64,000 bases of DNA, taken from NCBI GenBank assembly GCA_963920525.1, contig OY986439.1, positions 21,914,819 to 21,978,818 of the forward strand, given 5' to 3'. Source of the stretch: Dichetophora obliterata (Eukaryota; Arthropoda; Insecta; Diptera; Sciomyzidae). The translations under genes and the position numbers were made by a program. Each line of letters begins with the position of its first letter. The first letter of the stretch is position 1. The notes under the pieces are model-generated. The model saw only the letters and a list, made by a program, of their open reading frames with translations. It was not told where the DNA came from and ran no database searches. Of this stretch, positions 45,430 through 56,400 are shown one piece after another.

Positions 45430-45703
45430 TTTTTTTTCCAATTGTTCCTTTAATGTATCTAGTCATACTAGTCACTAGTACTAGTGAAAATTGTCAGAGC
45501 TAGTCAAAATACAATATATAATCATTCGAATGAATTAATTTCATATGTCACGTTACTTTATGGAGTGGGGGGGAGGGGTTTTGAAAAGCACTACGAAAAG
45601 TAACGCAGGGGGAGGAGGGGATAAAAAAAACCGGAAAATCAGTAACGTAGTTTATGGACGACCCCTAATGTACAATTGAGTTGAATTGAAATAAATTGAA
45701 ATT

Positions 45704-48017
45704 TAAATATGCCAAAAAGTCACTGACTTCTCAAATTGCTCTCCTATACTGTGGGGGTATTCAAACTTCGGCCCAGTCGAAGATAATTCCTTACTAGTTT
45801 CTTATTAACTTCTTCTATGTCACCTTCCACAATTCTTTGATTTGTAAACATTTCTCAATCTTCAACCCATTTATGGTAAAACTTCACTTCCTTTTTGGGT
45901 GACCCGCACAAACGGTCTATTTTTATACGTTGCACTATTTTTTCGTTTTGCGGCTAGACTATAATAAAACCTTTAATCAAAACATTGCCTACTTTGTAAA
46001 GTTCTCGCTGACCTTTCCATTGATATTCAAGGTTGTTGCTGCTACAGTGCCAGCAGAACAACTACGACAACAACAATAGCAACACTATAAAAGACAAAAC
46101 TTCAGCTGTAAAGAAATAAGTATTCATGCACTGTCGCTGCAAAGAGTGAACGATGCCGTACTTGAATGCTACTTCAACGACAACAACGACTACAACTTCA
46201 CGCATCTTACTTCAGCTGCCGCCTATCTTGACCACTTTTAAAGATGTCACCTGCATTTTGCCAGGTTTTTTTTATTTTATTTTATTATATGTGTTTCTCG
46301 ACTATCTTTATCTGTACGAATAGTCGCTGATTTTTCATGAACATGTTCATGGGGAAACATAAATAACTGCGTTTTTCAGTGCGCATTTTCACTGCGCTAT
46401 CGACACGGCGCAATCTATAAAAGTAGCAAGAAAAACAAAACAAAAAAACATATCTTCAAGTTCTAAGACCTGCTTGTAGATACTTTTAGTTTGTTTATTT
46501 CGGTTAATGTGTTTCTTCGTATTTGTGCAGTGGTACTTGTTTACTTGCAATTTTCTAAAATGTTATGTAAATTTTTTGTATTTTTTTGTACATTTTGTAT
46601 TGGTGATGTTTTTTTTTTTTTTTTTTTTTGTTCACATCTAGCCGGATGGAGGTTAGTAAAGTAGGTTTTTGGTATTAACTTAGCACAAACACAACTCAAT
46701 GACAAGTGTTCAATAGAGACGAAAATCCATGTGGTTCAGTTCAAGTACCTTTTTGTGAGTGTGGTTAGAGCCGCAAGATGCAAACATTTGATGATTAATG
46801 CCAACTTGCGGCAGGTTTTTGCATTTTGTTGTATTAACTCATAAGTCATAGCGAACATTTTCAATATTAACTATTAAATCATAACATTAAATTGAAGGTT
46901 CATTCAAATAGCATACTTAGCAGAATAAATCAGCCAGAATTTAATTCAAGACTCCATTCTCTGTTGCTATGAAAAATAAAAACTAAGCAAATAAAACAAA
47001 GTAAAAAAATATCTGCGCTTAAACGACTTATTAAAATTCAATAAGCGTTAACAAAACGTTTTGATTTAATGTTGAAAGCTTAAAAATGAATAAAAAAATG
47101 CATGGAATTCATTGAAAGGCAAACAAGAAAAAAAAACTAAGGATAAAAAACATAAATTCTACCACTTTTTACATTGATTCAATTGAATTCGCGGTATTTG
47201 GCAGAAAAGCTCTTGCAAAGCTTTTGAGTGCAATTAAAAGCAGCACGTCGCTAACGATAAAAGGAATAAATCAATAAAAGAATGCCTTAAATCAAGAAAT
47301 ATAAGCAACGTTATGTCGATAAACTATCGCATAGATGCTATATTGAATTGTATATTATATCGTTGTGAATTGTCAAGAGAGTATTTAATAGATGTGGTAG
47401 AAAAGTTCTGTTCAGTCTTAAGTTTTTTTTATTAGCTTGGCGTCAAGTATCTTAAGTTATGTTTAATTTGACATTGATTAAGAAAGAAAGGCGACTTAAA
47501 AAAACACTGATGTTCTTAAAAGAAAAAGCCTTTGAAATGGTTTTCGTTACGCTTAGTGTCTCTCTTGCCGGCAAGCTAACATTTACGCATGCGCAATGCG
47601 CACAATGCGACAACAACGTTGACAGATATACAAACAGTGAAATGTGTGACAATACACGTTGTCAGCTCTGTGTAATTCAAAACATGCGACAACAAAATGA
47701 TCGTTATTCGCACATCGTTAGTGGCGGCGACAGCAGTAAAAACAACAACAACATTGTGTATGTTGACGCCACACACGTGCACTCGTCTATCTTCAGTGGA
47801 GCCTCATTATAAGCAATTAATTATTTAAATATTTTTTGTAATTAGATTTTTATTCCGTATTTATGTGTGTTTTCTATTTTTATTTTAATGATGTATCTCC
47901 CAGAAGATTTTATGTATGTGCTAGCTAAGCAAAAAAAGAGACAATATGTTGGTGAGAGCAAGATAATGTTTATTGAAACTATCGCAACACAAACGCGTGA
48001 AAAGCAAACGATTAAGC
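45704..48017. other. Non-coding stretch with TATA-like sites and one unrecognised ORF
   Basis: A CAACAA-rich patch and ACTATAAAAG lie near 46050-46095, a second CTATAAAAG at about 46415, and a T-run near 46610-46630. A 117-codon frame from an ATG at 47459 (to 47812) has a hydrophobic stretch followed by CAQCDNN and more cysteines. Overlapping frames on the other strand make it doubtful. No gene is claimed. Confidence 0.4.
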
Positions 48018-48020
48018 AAT

Positions 48021-48189
48021 AGGTCTGTTTCCGTACTAGCTTCAAGTAATTGTAATAGAATCTCTAGTGACATATCTCATAGAATAGTGACATTTTGCAT
48101 GTTATTCTTCTCTCTCGAGCTTCAAGAATTTATAAAATAACGCTTTCAAGCAACATCAAGTTACTTGAATCGAGTACGGAAACAGACCT
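48021..48189. mobile_element. MITE with AGGTCTGTTTCCGTACT ends and AAT duplication
   Basis: About 30-base terminal inverted repeats (AGGTCTGTTTCCGTACT and its inverse) enclose a 169-bp element. AAT flanks are at 48018-48020 and 48190-48192. No coding capacity. Confidence 0.85.
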
Positions 48190-48192
48190 AAT

Positions 48193-49407
48193 GTGTAGCA
48201 TTTGGGCAAGAATGATAGAATAAGAGATTACGCTTTGAGCAGGTCCGTTACTTCTGCTAATTGAGTTTGACAACCAGCTGTTCCGTTGACTACGTCACAA
48301 TATTTTATTTCTTTGAGAAACGTACTGCGATCGGTTGTATTTTATTTAATTGTGTATATATCGAAGTATATTTGCACAATTATTATTATTATTTATTATA
48401 ACTTTATTATTATTTATTATTTATTATTATTATTTATAACTTAAAATTTAAAAAATGAAGTGTGCAGCTGCTAATTGTGGAAACAATAGCAAACAAATAT
48501 TTTTCAGAAACCTGATGATTGCAATAAATACAAAAATTAAACCAAGAAATTGTACAAACGAAAACAAAAATACAAAAATATATTAACTTAACAAAATTTG
48601 TTTCATTACTTAAAAACTTAGAATTATAATTTATTTGTCCTTTCAATTCACAGGTAAATTAATGGAAATAAAATATCTAGGAATGTTTGAACTACATCAA
48701 TTTAACTCTTAATAAACATTTTTATAAAATCCAAGTCGAAAAATAATGCTCACTGAAGTTGGTTTCTCAGACAAATTTTTTTTACTAAGCTGCTTACTGG
48801 CTGTAATAAAATAATAGTACAAATAATGTTTGCAAAGGAGTACTTAATAAATTTACCTTCTTCTCGTTCCAATAAATTGCTTCTTAATTCTTTTATTTTA
48901 ATTATACAAACTAAAATGTATGCAACTTTCATTTCTGTGTAGAAATCGTATGCAAAGTGAACGCTCTCCAAAACAGCATTGATATTATGACGTACATGCG
49001 CAGAACGACAATTTTGTTGTACTCATTTTCTTGTCTTCGGCGCAATCTTTGTATTCTATCGTTCTTGGCATTTGGGTTGGTTTCCTAAAAAACTTAACGT
49101 TTAAATTAAAAGTGGTATTCAATGAACGCCGTATTGGTGATGTAAACAGCGTATGTTACCGAACAGCAGCTTAATTTGCAATAACAAAGTTGTAAGGGAT
49201 TAATTATACGCAGCTAACGGCACAAAAACGTGGTGTATACAGCAGTGATCTGCAACTAATGGCTTTTTTGGGACTCTGAGTATATCCAAAAAAAAAAAAT
49301 AAGTACAAAAACCTACTCAACCCTTAGCGCACGCAACCGCCTAATACTCACTTCTACGAAGCCGCAATGCGATGGCTCAAATAAATATGAGTATCCGAAA
49401 TCATGTG
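48193..49407. other. AT-rich non-coding stretch
   Basis: (TTA)n-type repeats lie at about 48378-48440. Short frames on the minus strand lack motifs. Nothing else is seen. Confidence 0.55.
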
Positions 49408-49735
49408 GTGGCCGTAGCCTAGTGGGTAGAGTGCGTGGCCCCTAAGCTAAAGAACCGCGGTAGCCCGGTTTCAATTCCAGCTCAGACAGAAAGTTTTTTC
49501 AATTGAAATAATTTTTCTGTTCGGTCGTCACCTCTCTGCAGACAATGGCAAACCTCAGAGAGTAAAAAAATTGCCATGTAAAGCTTCTTGAGAACATAAG
49601 CCGTTCGGAGTCGGCATAAAACACGTAGGTCCAGTTCTCGGTCATTTGTGATCAAGCATTTAATAACACGCACAACACAATTGATCAATAGAAGCTAGGT
49701 CAAAGTCCTTCCAAGGGCTGAAATGGCCATTATCC
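49408..49735 (+). mobile_element. Second tRNA-headed SINE, different family
   Basis: The head has A-box-like TAGCCTAGTGGG at 49415-49426 and a degenerate B box (GGTTTCAATTCC, one extra base) at 49467-49478. The body contains CTCTGCAGACAATGGCAAAC (about 49533) and CCGTTCGGAGTCGGC (about 49602). I associate these words with abundant SINEs of tephritid-like flies. It has no A-tail like the SINE at 15204 and a different body. Confidence 0.65.
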
Positions 49736-50883
49736 GAAAACATGAGCACTGATGTTACACGTGCAGTTATGGTCATTTTGAGCCGCGTACAGACAAACAG
49801 TAATTAGTGAATGAAATACAGTAACTATAAATTTGTATCCTAAAATTAACGTTTTGTATAGTAATTTTATTAAAATACACAAAAATAATTTTTGCAAAAA
49901 AAAACATTTTTAGCATCTACGTACCTTAGCTTTTTATAAAAATACTAGCAAATACCAGCTGCTTCGTCTGCGATAAAAATATTAGGTACCACGTCAACAT
50001 TTCAAATCTTAAAATTAAAGTATTTCTGTTGTATCTTCAAATGCAAAATATAAAAATACTTGTGTTTATTAAATAATAAAGAAATTGTATAAATATTAAA
50101 AATTCCTTTATTTTATTTGAATTACCTTCTTTAAACAGTAATTATTATGGTGACATAAAGTTGCTAGTGTTTTTTTGAATTTTTATTTTTTAATAAGTCT
50201 TGCATAACAGGATTATAAAAAAAAATTTTTAATTTGTAATTCAAAAATGTAATTTTTTTAATTTAGATTCTGAACATGAATATATTTTTCTTAAGTTTTG
50301 AAAAATTACCATTAATATGACATTAAACTTTTTTCTACATCTCGAAAACTATAGATTTTCTCAGTGGAACGCATTTTTTATGAAAAGTTTTTAATAAAAA
50401 AAACGGTTAAAGAAAAAATTTTCGAAAATATTTTGTACTTATATCTAGGATATTAGAAAAAGTTCCCATGTTATTAAAATTTTTGTTGATTTAAAGTATT
50501 TTCCGGCAGACGCAGGAGCCACAGACGATCTTACTGCCATATATGAATTTTTAGGGTCTATGAAATAACTCCCACGAAATAAGTCCCACTTTTAAAAACG
50601 AAATAAGTCCCACCAAAAATTGCTTAAAAAAATGAAATAACTCCCACGAAATAAGACCCACTTTTGAAAACGAAATAAGTCCCACCAAAATGAAATGATT
50701 TAAAAATTTACTTGAAATGAAATAACTCCCACTCAAAATGAAATAACTCCCCCTTGAATAATATATTTCTTAAATGAATTAAGTCCCACTTTCATAAACG
50801 AAATAAGTCCCACTTTTTCACTGTTTAATGCGATTTCAAATAAGAAGTATTTGGCTCTTCGAAAAAAACACACGTCGAATAAT

Positions 50884-51369
50884 ATGAATAATCAAAGCAG
50901 AGGAATAATAAAGAAAAATCATATGCAAGCTTGCAGAAGGCTTCTTAATGGAATGGATATTACGAATTTTGATAGAGTTCCAGAATTTATTATTAATTCT
51001 TTTTTCGGTCAAGGAACGTATAGAGAACGCCTACTAGTAACAAAGTTTGGATTCGTAAATGGATTAAGTACAGATCAATTGTTCTTATTATTAAGATGGA
51101 AACCGTTTCGGAAGGACCATCAGATTAAAATTATCGACCTTTATAAATGGCTTGAAGATCCAGTGCATGGTAGACGGTATTATAGTTTTAACGTGGCATT
51201 GGGATTAGTTGTATTTTGTAATGGTGATATTAGAAAACATGGAACACGAATTCCAATTTCCTACTTAAAATATAATAAAACACATACATACGTAATTACG
51301 TCAACAATTTTTTTTAATATTGTTTTTCCAGTAGTTAAGTTCGGTACCTATTTGTACACATTTCTTTAA
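50884..51369 (+). CDS. Unrecognised basic 162-residue protein in the insertion
   Basis: The ATG at 50884 is the first in frame; the open frame extends upstream to 50851 without another ATG. The sequence looks like a genuine folded protein: charged helices alternating with hydrophobic segments (FDRVPEFIINSFFGQGTYRE, LSTDQLFLLLRWKPF, DHQIKIIDLYKWLEDPVHGR, YYSFNVALGLVVFCNGD), no low complexity and no internal stop over 486 bases of AT-rich DNA. The last ~30 residues become hydrophobic and may be read-through past a splice site (a GTAATTACG lies near 51291). I cannot assign a family. It is oriented toward the RING ORF. Confidence 0.5.
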   Translation: MNNQSRGIIKKNHMQACRRLLNGMDITNFDRVPEFIINSFFGQGTYRERLLVTKFGFVNGLSTDQLFLLLRWKPFRKDHQIKIIDLYKWLEDPVHGRRYYSFNVALGLVVFCNGDIRKHGTRIPISYLKYNKTHTYVITSTIFFNIVFPVVKFGTYLYTFL

Positions 51370-51573
51370 AGTTTTTTTATTATAGTAAGTATAAAGTAAT
51401 TAATAAACAAAAAAGGAGAGCCATGAGAGATAAGGACAAAAAATTATGGTTGTTCCTTTTACGAAATGCCCAATATATAACTTTTTGCATAAGAAAAAAA
51501 TGAGAAATAAAGCCATAATGGCCTTATATTTCATGGCTCTATCGCACCCCTCCATAAAAAAATCATTTATTTA

Positions 51574-51858
51574 TCAGATAAATATTTGAAGGGTTTCATG
51601 AACTTCTGCACGACAGAATGGACGTACTAGTTTACTGGTTTGATCAATTTTGTGAGTTTGCATTGTAAGGCAGCATTCACTGCAAATTTTCAAGTGCTTA
51701 CAAGGAAAAAATAAGATATTTGGCTGCTTTATGAAACAAACCACACACATATTATTATTAATTGTATTCTGGTTGGTTTCAATATGGTTTAACGACTCGT
51801 CTTCAATGTCCTCTTCCAAATATGATAATTCTTCAAAAAGATCTTCATCAGGCTCCAT
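51574..51858 (-). pseudogene. RING-finger ORF with a missing zinc ligand
   Basis: The ATG at 51858 is chosen; the longer frame to 51888 opens with GTG. About 94 residues: an acidic N-terminal half (EDLFEELSYLEEDIEDE), then MCVVCFIKQPNILFFPCKHL, KICSECC and PFCRAEV. This is the C-x2-C...C-x-H...C-x2-C...C-P-x-C pattern of C-terminal RING domains such as those of IAP-like E3 ligases, but the seventh ligand is Arg (RPFC), explained by one T-to-C change. The protein ends ETLQIFI, also typical. With a ligand missing, ubiquitin-ligase activity of this copy is doubtful. Confidence 0.65.
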
Positions 51859-54345
51859 TTGTACAATTAAATTATTTTTTGATAACACCAGTTGGTCAAG
51901 GAATTTAGAAGGAGTTATAGTACCTGGGTGGGGTATGAAATAACTACCACATTACAAAACGAATTTATTCCCACTCAAAACGAAATAAGTCCCACTTAAA
52001 ATAAAAACGCGTAACGAAATAAGTCCCACCAATTGACGAAATAAGTCCTACTTTTAAAAACGAAATAACTCCCACTTTCAAAATAGCAATTTTTGGTGGG
52101 AAAAATTGTATACATATTTTCACCTATTTTAGTAAAGTTGCCGAAAGTAACTATATGAACTGAATTACCAAATTTTAATCTAATAAGTAAGTAAGTAAGT
52201 AATGGGGGTGTGGGAACATTTTTCACCAAAACCATCTCGTACTCAAAACAAATTTACTGCCAAAATTTCAGCTAAATTTAGCTTAAACAAAGCCCGCTTT
52301 GCTGCACTCCACGCTTATCCCCTGAAAAGTGGGTGTAACTAAAGTGGGACACACTCATTTTAAACTAAATTACAAAATTTTAGTTTAATACGACCCAAAC
52401 CGTCTTCACTTCACGCTTATCCCCCGAAAAGTAGGTGTAACTAAAGTGGGGCACGCCCATTTTTAGTATAGTTGAAGTGTCACAATGCTTTAAATAGTAT
52501 GGATAGATTAATAGTATAGATAGATAGACTAACACAATCTCAAGTCGGGAAAAGCTAGCTGGCAAGGCTGTAAAACATAATTTATGCTTATAACTGAATT
52601 CTGGCAACTTTTCTCAAAACATTTGCAAAGAAAATTAATCAACAATGTGTGACAGCAAGAATCTCTCTGAAAGCACCTCCACAACATGGCTGCCGTGTTA
52701 TATTGAGAAAAGCTCTTGAGACAAAGAGAGGAAACCTTTGTTTGCTGTTGTATTGTTCAGAATGTAAGCAACAAATAAAATACGTGACTTTTGTAATAAT
52801 TAAAGAATAGACTTTTCGAAAAACCTAGTAAGTTTTGACACTGGAATTATCATAGGAATTAAATAAAGCAAAGAATTATCAAAATTATCAAATTGTAATC
52901 AAAGAATTAATATAAAGAATTATCAAAAAGTAAACAGTTCAGCGGATATCGAGCTTGTCTGGCTTCAAATTTCGTGAGTCTCTTTTTATATAATAATATA
53001 GATAAAGATATAGATATACTATATCCCGACAATATTTTCCCTCAGGAATCTATTTTCCTTTCATATAAAAAAAAAAAATTTCATTTTATACACAAACATA
53101 CTCAAACATAATATGGAAGAGCATAAATGTGAAAAGCTACCCGACACCGCAATAGAAACAATGAGAAACACTATAGCAAAGGAAAATAGAGATAAAGCTT
53201 TGTGCTGCTTGTGTGTCTAACAATTTAATGAAGCAATGATTTTTATGTTTGGTTTTTTTGGCTACTTTATTAATTTTAATAACTTTTAAGAGTGGTTTTA
53301 TGAGACAAAATTATGGAGACAAGATTTTAAGTTAAACATCTTGCTTTATATTAGTGAAAGAATTACTAAAATCGGTTCAGTAGTTTTTAAAAATAGCGTC
53401 GTCGCAGACACGTGAGAAGCCTTTTATATCATAGTATAGATTCCTTTAAGATAGTGACATTGCGAAATTCCCTACACTACTTCAAAATATCATTGCAAAC
53501 TTTTAATGTTTTTGTGTCATTTTCTTCTGTTTCACAACTTGACAGCTGCCGTTTGCATTCAATTTTTTTTGCGCGCAAGTGTAATTTCAATGTTTCGCTA
53601 AATTTTGCTTTAACATTTTTGATCTCCATATAAGTTCTATGAAAGGCAGTTTGCTTATTGTGTAATAATTTTGGCTGTAATCACGTCATAATCTCCCGAT
53701 TTTGTGTGTATACGGAACTAAATGCGTGGAACACATCTGCATCATTAGCTCAACTTTGCCTTAACTCGACTTTAGCAGTTATTCCTTGTAGGCACAGATA
53801 CATAAATATAAACTATTATATTATTTATTTTGACGTTCATGAAACTTATGAGAAATGTTTTCAAACAACTCAAGAAAATGCAAATTATTTTAACACCAAA
53901 AAATCCTTAAATTCAATTTTTTTATAAATCTAAAGAATGTGTTCATAAATATACCATATAAAAACTGAAAAATGGAACTACATGTGATTAAAATAATAAT
54001 CCTATGATAAAGACTTTAAGTCTCTTGTATGTTACAAGCCTTAATGTACCTATTTAAACTATAATTTTTTTTAATACGTTGAATAATTTTGTGTTATTGT
54101 TTTTGTTACTTAACTTTTTAGCTTTATTGAAATATTTATGTTTTTGTAAGTAAAAATGGAGCATTTCACTGTCACGTATAGACAAATTCAACTATTTTTT
54201 GAGGTTATTTAACAGCCAATTCTAAATTCACTAATGGAAGTGGAATCTTTTTGTCTACTTAAATAGATTACATTCTGTTTGTTGATTGTACGTTCAAACT
54301 TTCTTTAAATTTTATTAAATGCAAGATAAAAATAAGACATCTATT

Positions 54346-54530
54346 GTCACGTGTCGGACAGGTCCAGTCAAGCGAAAGCAACTTACACACATAAACATGC
54401 TTTCTGGGTGTGATAAATGTTTATCACACATAAACATGCTTTCTGGGTAAAAAGATTTTAAATAAAGTCTACAGTTTTTTTTTAATATTATATTTACACA
54501 TCGTCACGTGGAGACAAATCACGTCACGTG
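54346..54530. promoter_or_regulatory. Cluster of three GTCACGTG E-boxes
   Basis: CACGTG occurs at 54348-54353, 54505-54510 and 54525-54530, each preceded by GT. Two also have GACA or GACAG close by. GTCACGTG is a good bHLH-leucine-zipper site. No promoter or gene start is recognised nearby, so regulatory function is speculative. Confidence 0.3.
54386..54448. repeat. 24-bp direct repeats around a 10-bp-arm palindrome
   Basis: CACACATAAACATGCTTTCT, followed by GGGT, occurs at 54386-54409 and 54425-54448. The junction forms a perfect palindrome, GTGTGATAAA-TG-TTTATCACAC (54408-54429). Confidence 0.7.
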
Positions 54531-56226
54531 CCTGACAGACTAACTACGTTTTAGTTTAATTGGGTAATTAAGTAATTAGGTAGTTAAGTAATTAGGTAAT
54601 TTAGTAAAATTTAATGTATTTTTCTTTCTTTGCCTCAACCATTTTTTTATTATCGTCAGGCAATGTCTTCCATTTTTACTATAACAAAAAATCTAACGAA
54701 ACATTTACTAAACGCTTACGAAAGACAAAATCTACATTTGTGAAATAGTGCAGACGATTTGAACATCATGGTAAATGAATTTGTGTATAAATTGCTTAAT
54801 TTAATAAAATGAAAATGCCTCTTTTAGCCAATATCATAAAATAATACGTTTTTAATAAGTTTGAAATTTTTGGTCACGGTTTACTTTTATGTGAAATGCC
54901 CCAATTAAAGCTTTTTTTATGAATACTTGCGTTTTTGTGTTTTGTTTTTTATGTACATTAATTTTACTGTAAAAGCAGCAAAATGTACTGTACGGTACAG
55001 TATTCAGGCAAATTGATGTAACATCACTGATCATGAGTTGGATCGGGTAAAGATCGAGTTTCTTTGGTTCATAAATATTTATGGTTTTTGTCTTGCTCAT
55101 TATACTTACTCATTATACTTACCAAAATATTCATGATCGACACAAACACTCTAATCACTCGGATCATTTTGCCACTAATATGCAGCAGTGTGCAATAGAG
55201 CGTAACAGTGAGAAGTAAATAAGTTTTTTGTGTATGTGTTTTGCTATTTTTCCTGACCACTTAGAATTAAAAAACTTTTTCTTATGTTGTTTTTTGTTTT
55301 TATCTCTAAAAAACTCAAAAGAGTTGTTGTTTTATACTTATTTACTTGCGAGAGTGCAACAATAAAATACCAGCAACAAATTTGCGATAAAAAATTCAAA
55401 GTATGTGAGCTGACATTGCCATTATACATTGAAAGAGCAACACTCAGAGCATAATCATAATATACTTGGATCGATTGAAAACGAATCTGAGTGGTTCGAG
55501 TCACGCCGAGTTCGGATATAAGTATATACTTATAACCGAACATGTAATCATGAGCCGAATGGAGCATGGTCATAGTATAAAGATAGAGGTAGCTGTAGCG
55601 CTCACTGTGCTCTCTTTACATACTGCCATGTCTGTCAAATTCAGCTGTGTGGCGAATGGAACCAAAAGAAAATAAATAAAAAGTTTTGCTTTGTTTTGAC
55701 ATGTCCGGCAGTATGCTCTCATCTGGTCCATCTGCCTGTATTCTTCTACCATGAGCATGGTATAATTGTATGACAAGGTAGTAGCGTAGATTGGCTTTTT
55801 TCTCACTAGCGTCGATGGATAGTTGTGAAAAAATATGCAACGACTTAAACATAGCTAGTCAATCGCAGCAAGCTAAAAACATTTCAATAAACTTCGCGAA
55901 CAAATTTAATGAATCAAAGAAAAGTTAAAAATAAGCACATAGCTAATCAACAGCAGCAAACTACAACTCCTTTAGCTGTTTTTGACAACAACCAATCGCC
56001 AAAAAACTGTCACGGCTACCGTGTCAAATAATTATACCATGGGGTAGAGAACAGCAAGACACTAAGGTATGATTGGAGTATCCGAATTCTGTCGGATACT
56101 CATTGCAGTTCTCTGGTATGCAGTACGTATAATGCGTATTATGCGACCGTGGTTTAATGTTGTTTTTGACAAGCAGTGTTACAATTAAATTTACCCATTT
56201 CCAAATTAAAAATGTCGATTGCTCAA

Positions 56227-56400
56227 GCGATGAATGCGCGATTCAAGAAAATCTTCAAAATCTTCCTTCGCTCATTTCGGTGATCGTTGGACGATGAATT
56301 GCTTTTCGATTGCCCGAGCGATGAATGCACGATTCAAGGAAAATCTTGAAAATCTTCCTTCGCTCATTCCGGCGATCGTTGGAAGATGGTTTTATGTAAA
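56227..56400. repeat. 91-bp-period tandem duplication
   Basis: GCGATGAATGC(G/A)CGATTCAAG, then AAAATCTT(C/G)AAAATCTTCC and GATCGTTGGA, appear twice with starts 91 bases apart (56227 and 56318). The 82-codon frame across it is probably incidental. Confidence 0.7.

Larger units (their letters stand above)
44641..45665. mobile_element. TIR element with TAA duplication in the LINE-A 3' region
   Basis: The ends are GGGGTCGTCCATAAACTACG and its exact inverse at 45665. TAA flanks are at 44638-44640 and 45666-45668. A GGGGAGGGGTTTTGAAA word followed by GCACTACGA is repeated directly near both ends. The 3-bp TAA duplication suggests PIF/Harbinger-type; the GGGGTCGTCCA start is one I also recall for the ISL2EU group, whose duplication differs. 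It carries two short divergent coding-like segments but no transposase. Confidence 0.75.
38490..45703 (+). mobile_element. LINE-A: Jockey-like LINE nested with three insertions
   Basis: LINE-A pieces lie at 38490-39315, 41868-42043, 43820-44640 and 45669-45703. They spell one ORF2 in order: IKSNAIGED, DFRPISILPAL, VSGVPQGSILGPF, then YADDVQVYL, LNKDLQRIYKWAVDN, CVNSKPINYDICETSLGFKL and FWNSITTGIKSI. The pieces are separated by TIR element X, LINE-B and the TAA-flanked TIR element. The 3' end is a TTGAA-type tail at 45680-45703. Multiple stops and frameshifts, plus the missing endonuclease, show it is long dead. Confidence 0.8.
50553..52087. mobile_element. 1.5 kb insertion with GAAATAAGTCCCAC arrays, carrying RING and novel ORFs
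   Basis: It is flanked by AATTTTT at 50546-50552 and 52088-52094. Comparison with copy 1 of the host repeat supports these borders. Both ends (50561-50820 and 51935-52075) are filled with irregularly spaced GAAATAA(G/C)TCCCAC motifs, all in the same orientation. There are no terminal inverted repeats and no TG...CA. The core has two ORFs on opposite strands pointing at each other. No transposase, RT or integrase is present, so it is non-autonomous or mobilised by an unfamiliar route. Confidence 0.65.
49944..53008 (+). repeat. Unclassified dispersed repeat, copy 2, split by a 1.5 kb insertion
   Basis: It starts CTAGCAAATACCAGCTGCTT and ends near TTTTATATAATAATATAGAT, like copy 1. It is interrupted at 50553-52087. 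A (GTAA)n patch lies at about 52186-52202. The same end signature (AAAATCGGTTCAG, then a TTTTATATCATAGTATAGAT-like end) recurs at 53370-53448, a third partial copy. Confidence 0.6.
53449..56226. other. AT-rich non-coding stretch with an E-box cluster
   Basis: No gene is supported. Short frames (54852-55852) overlap on both strands. Imperfect GTAATTA(A/G)-type repeats lie near 54565-54605. The E-box cluster and the palindrome are listed separately. Confidence 0.5.

Noticed and set aside
47459..47812. Secreted Cys-containing protein (hydrophobic start, CAQC)
   Set aside because: Overlapping frames of similar length on the other strand, no family match, no promoter; too weak to call.
49411..49485. 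Functional tRNA gene
   Set aside because: B box has an extra base and the acceptor ends do not pair; it is a SINE head.
55000..55860. Cluster of overlapping short frames as a receptor-like or secreted gene
   Set aside because: Frames on both strands, no conserved motif, no splice pattern that joins them.
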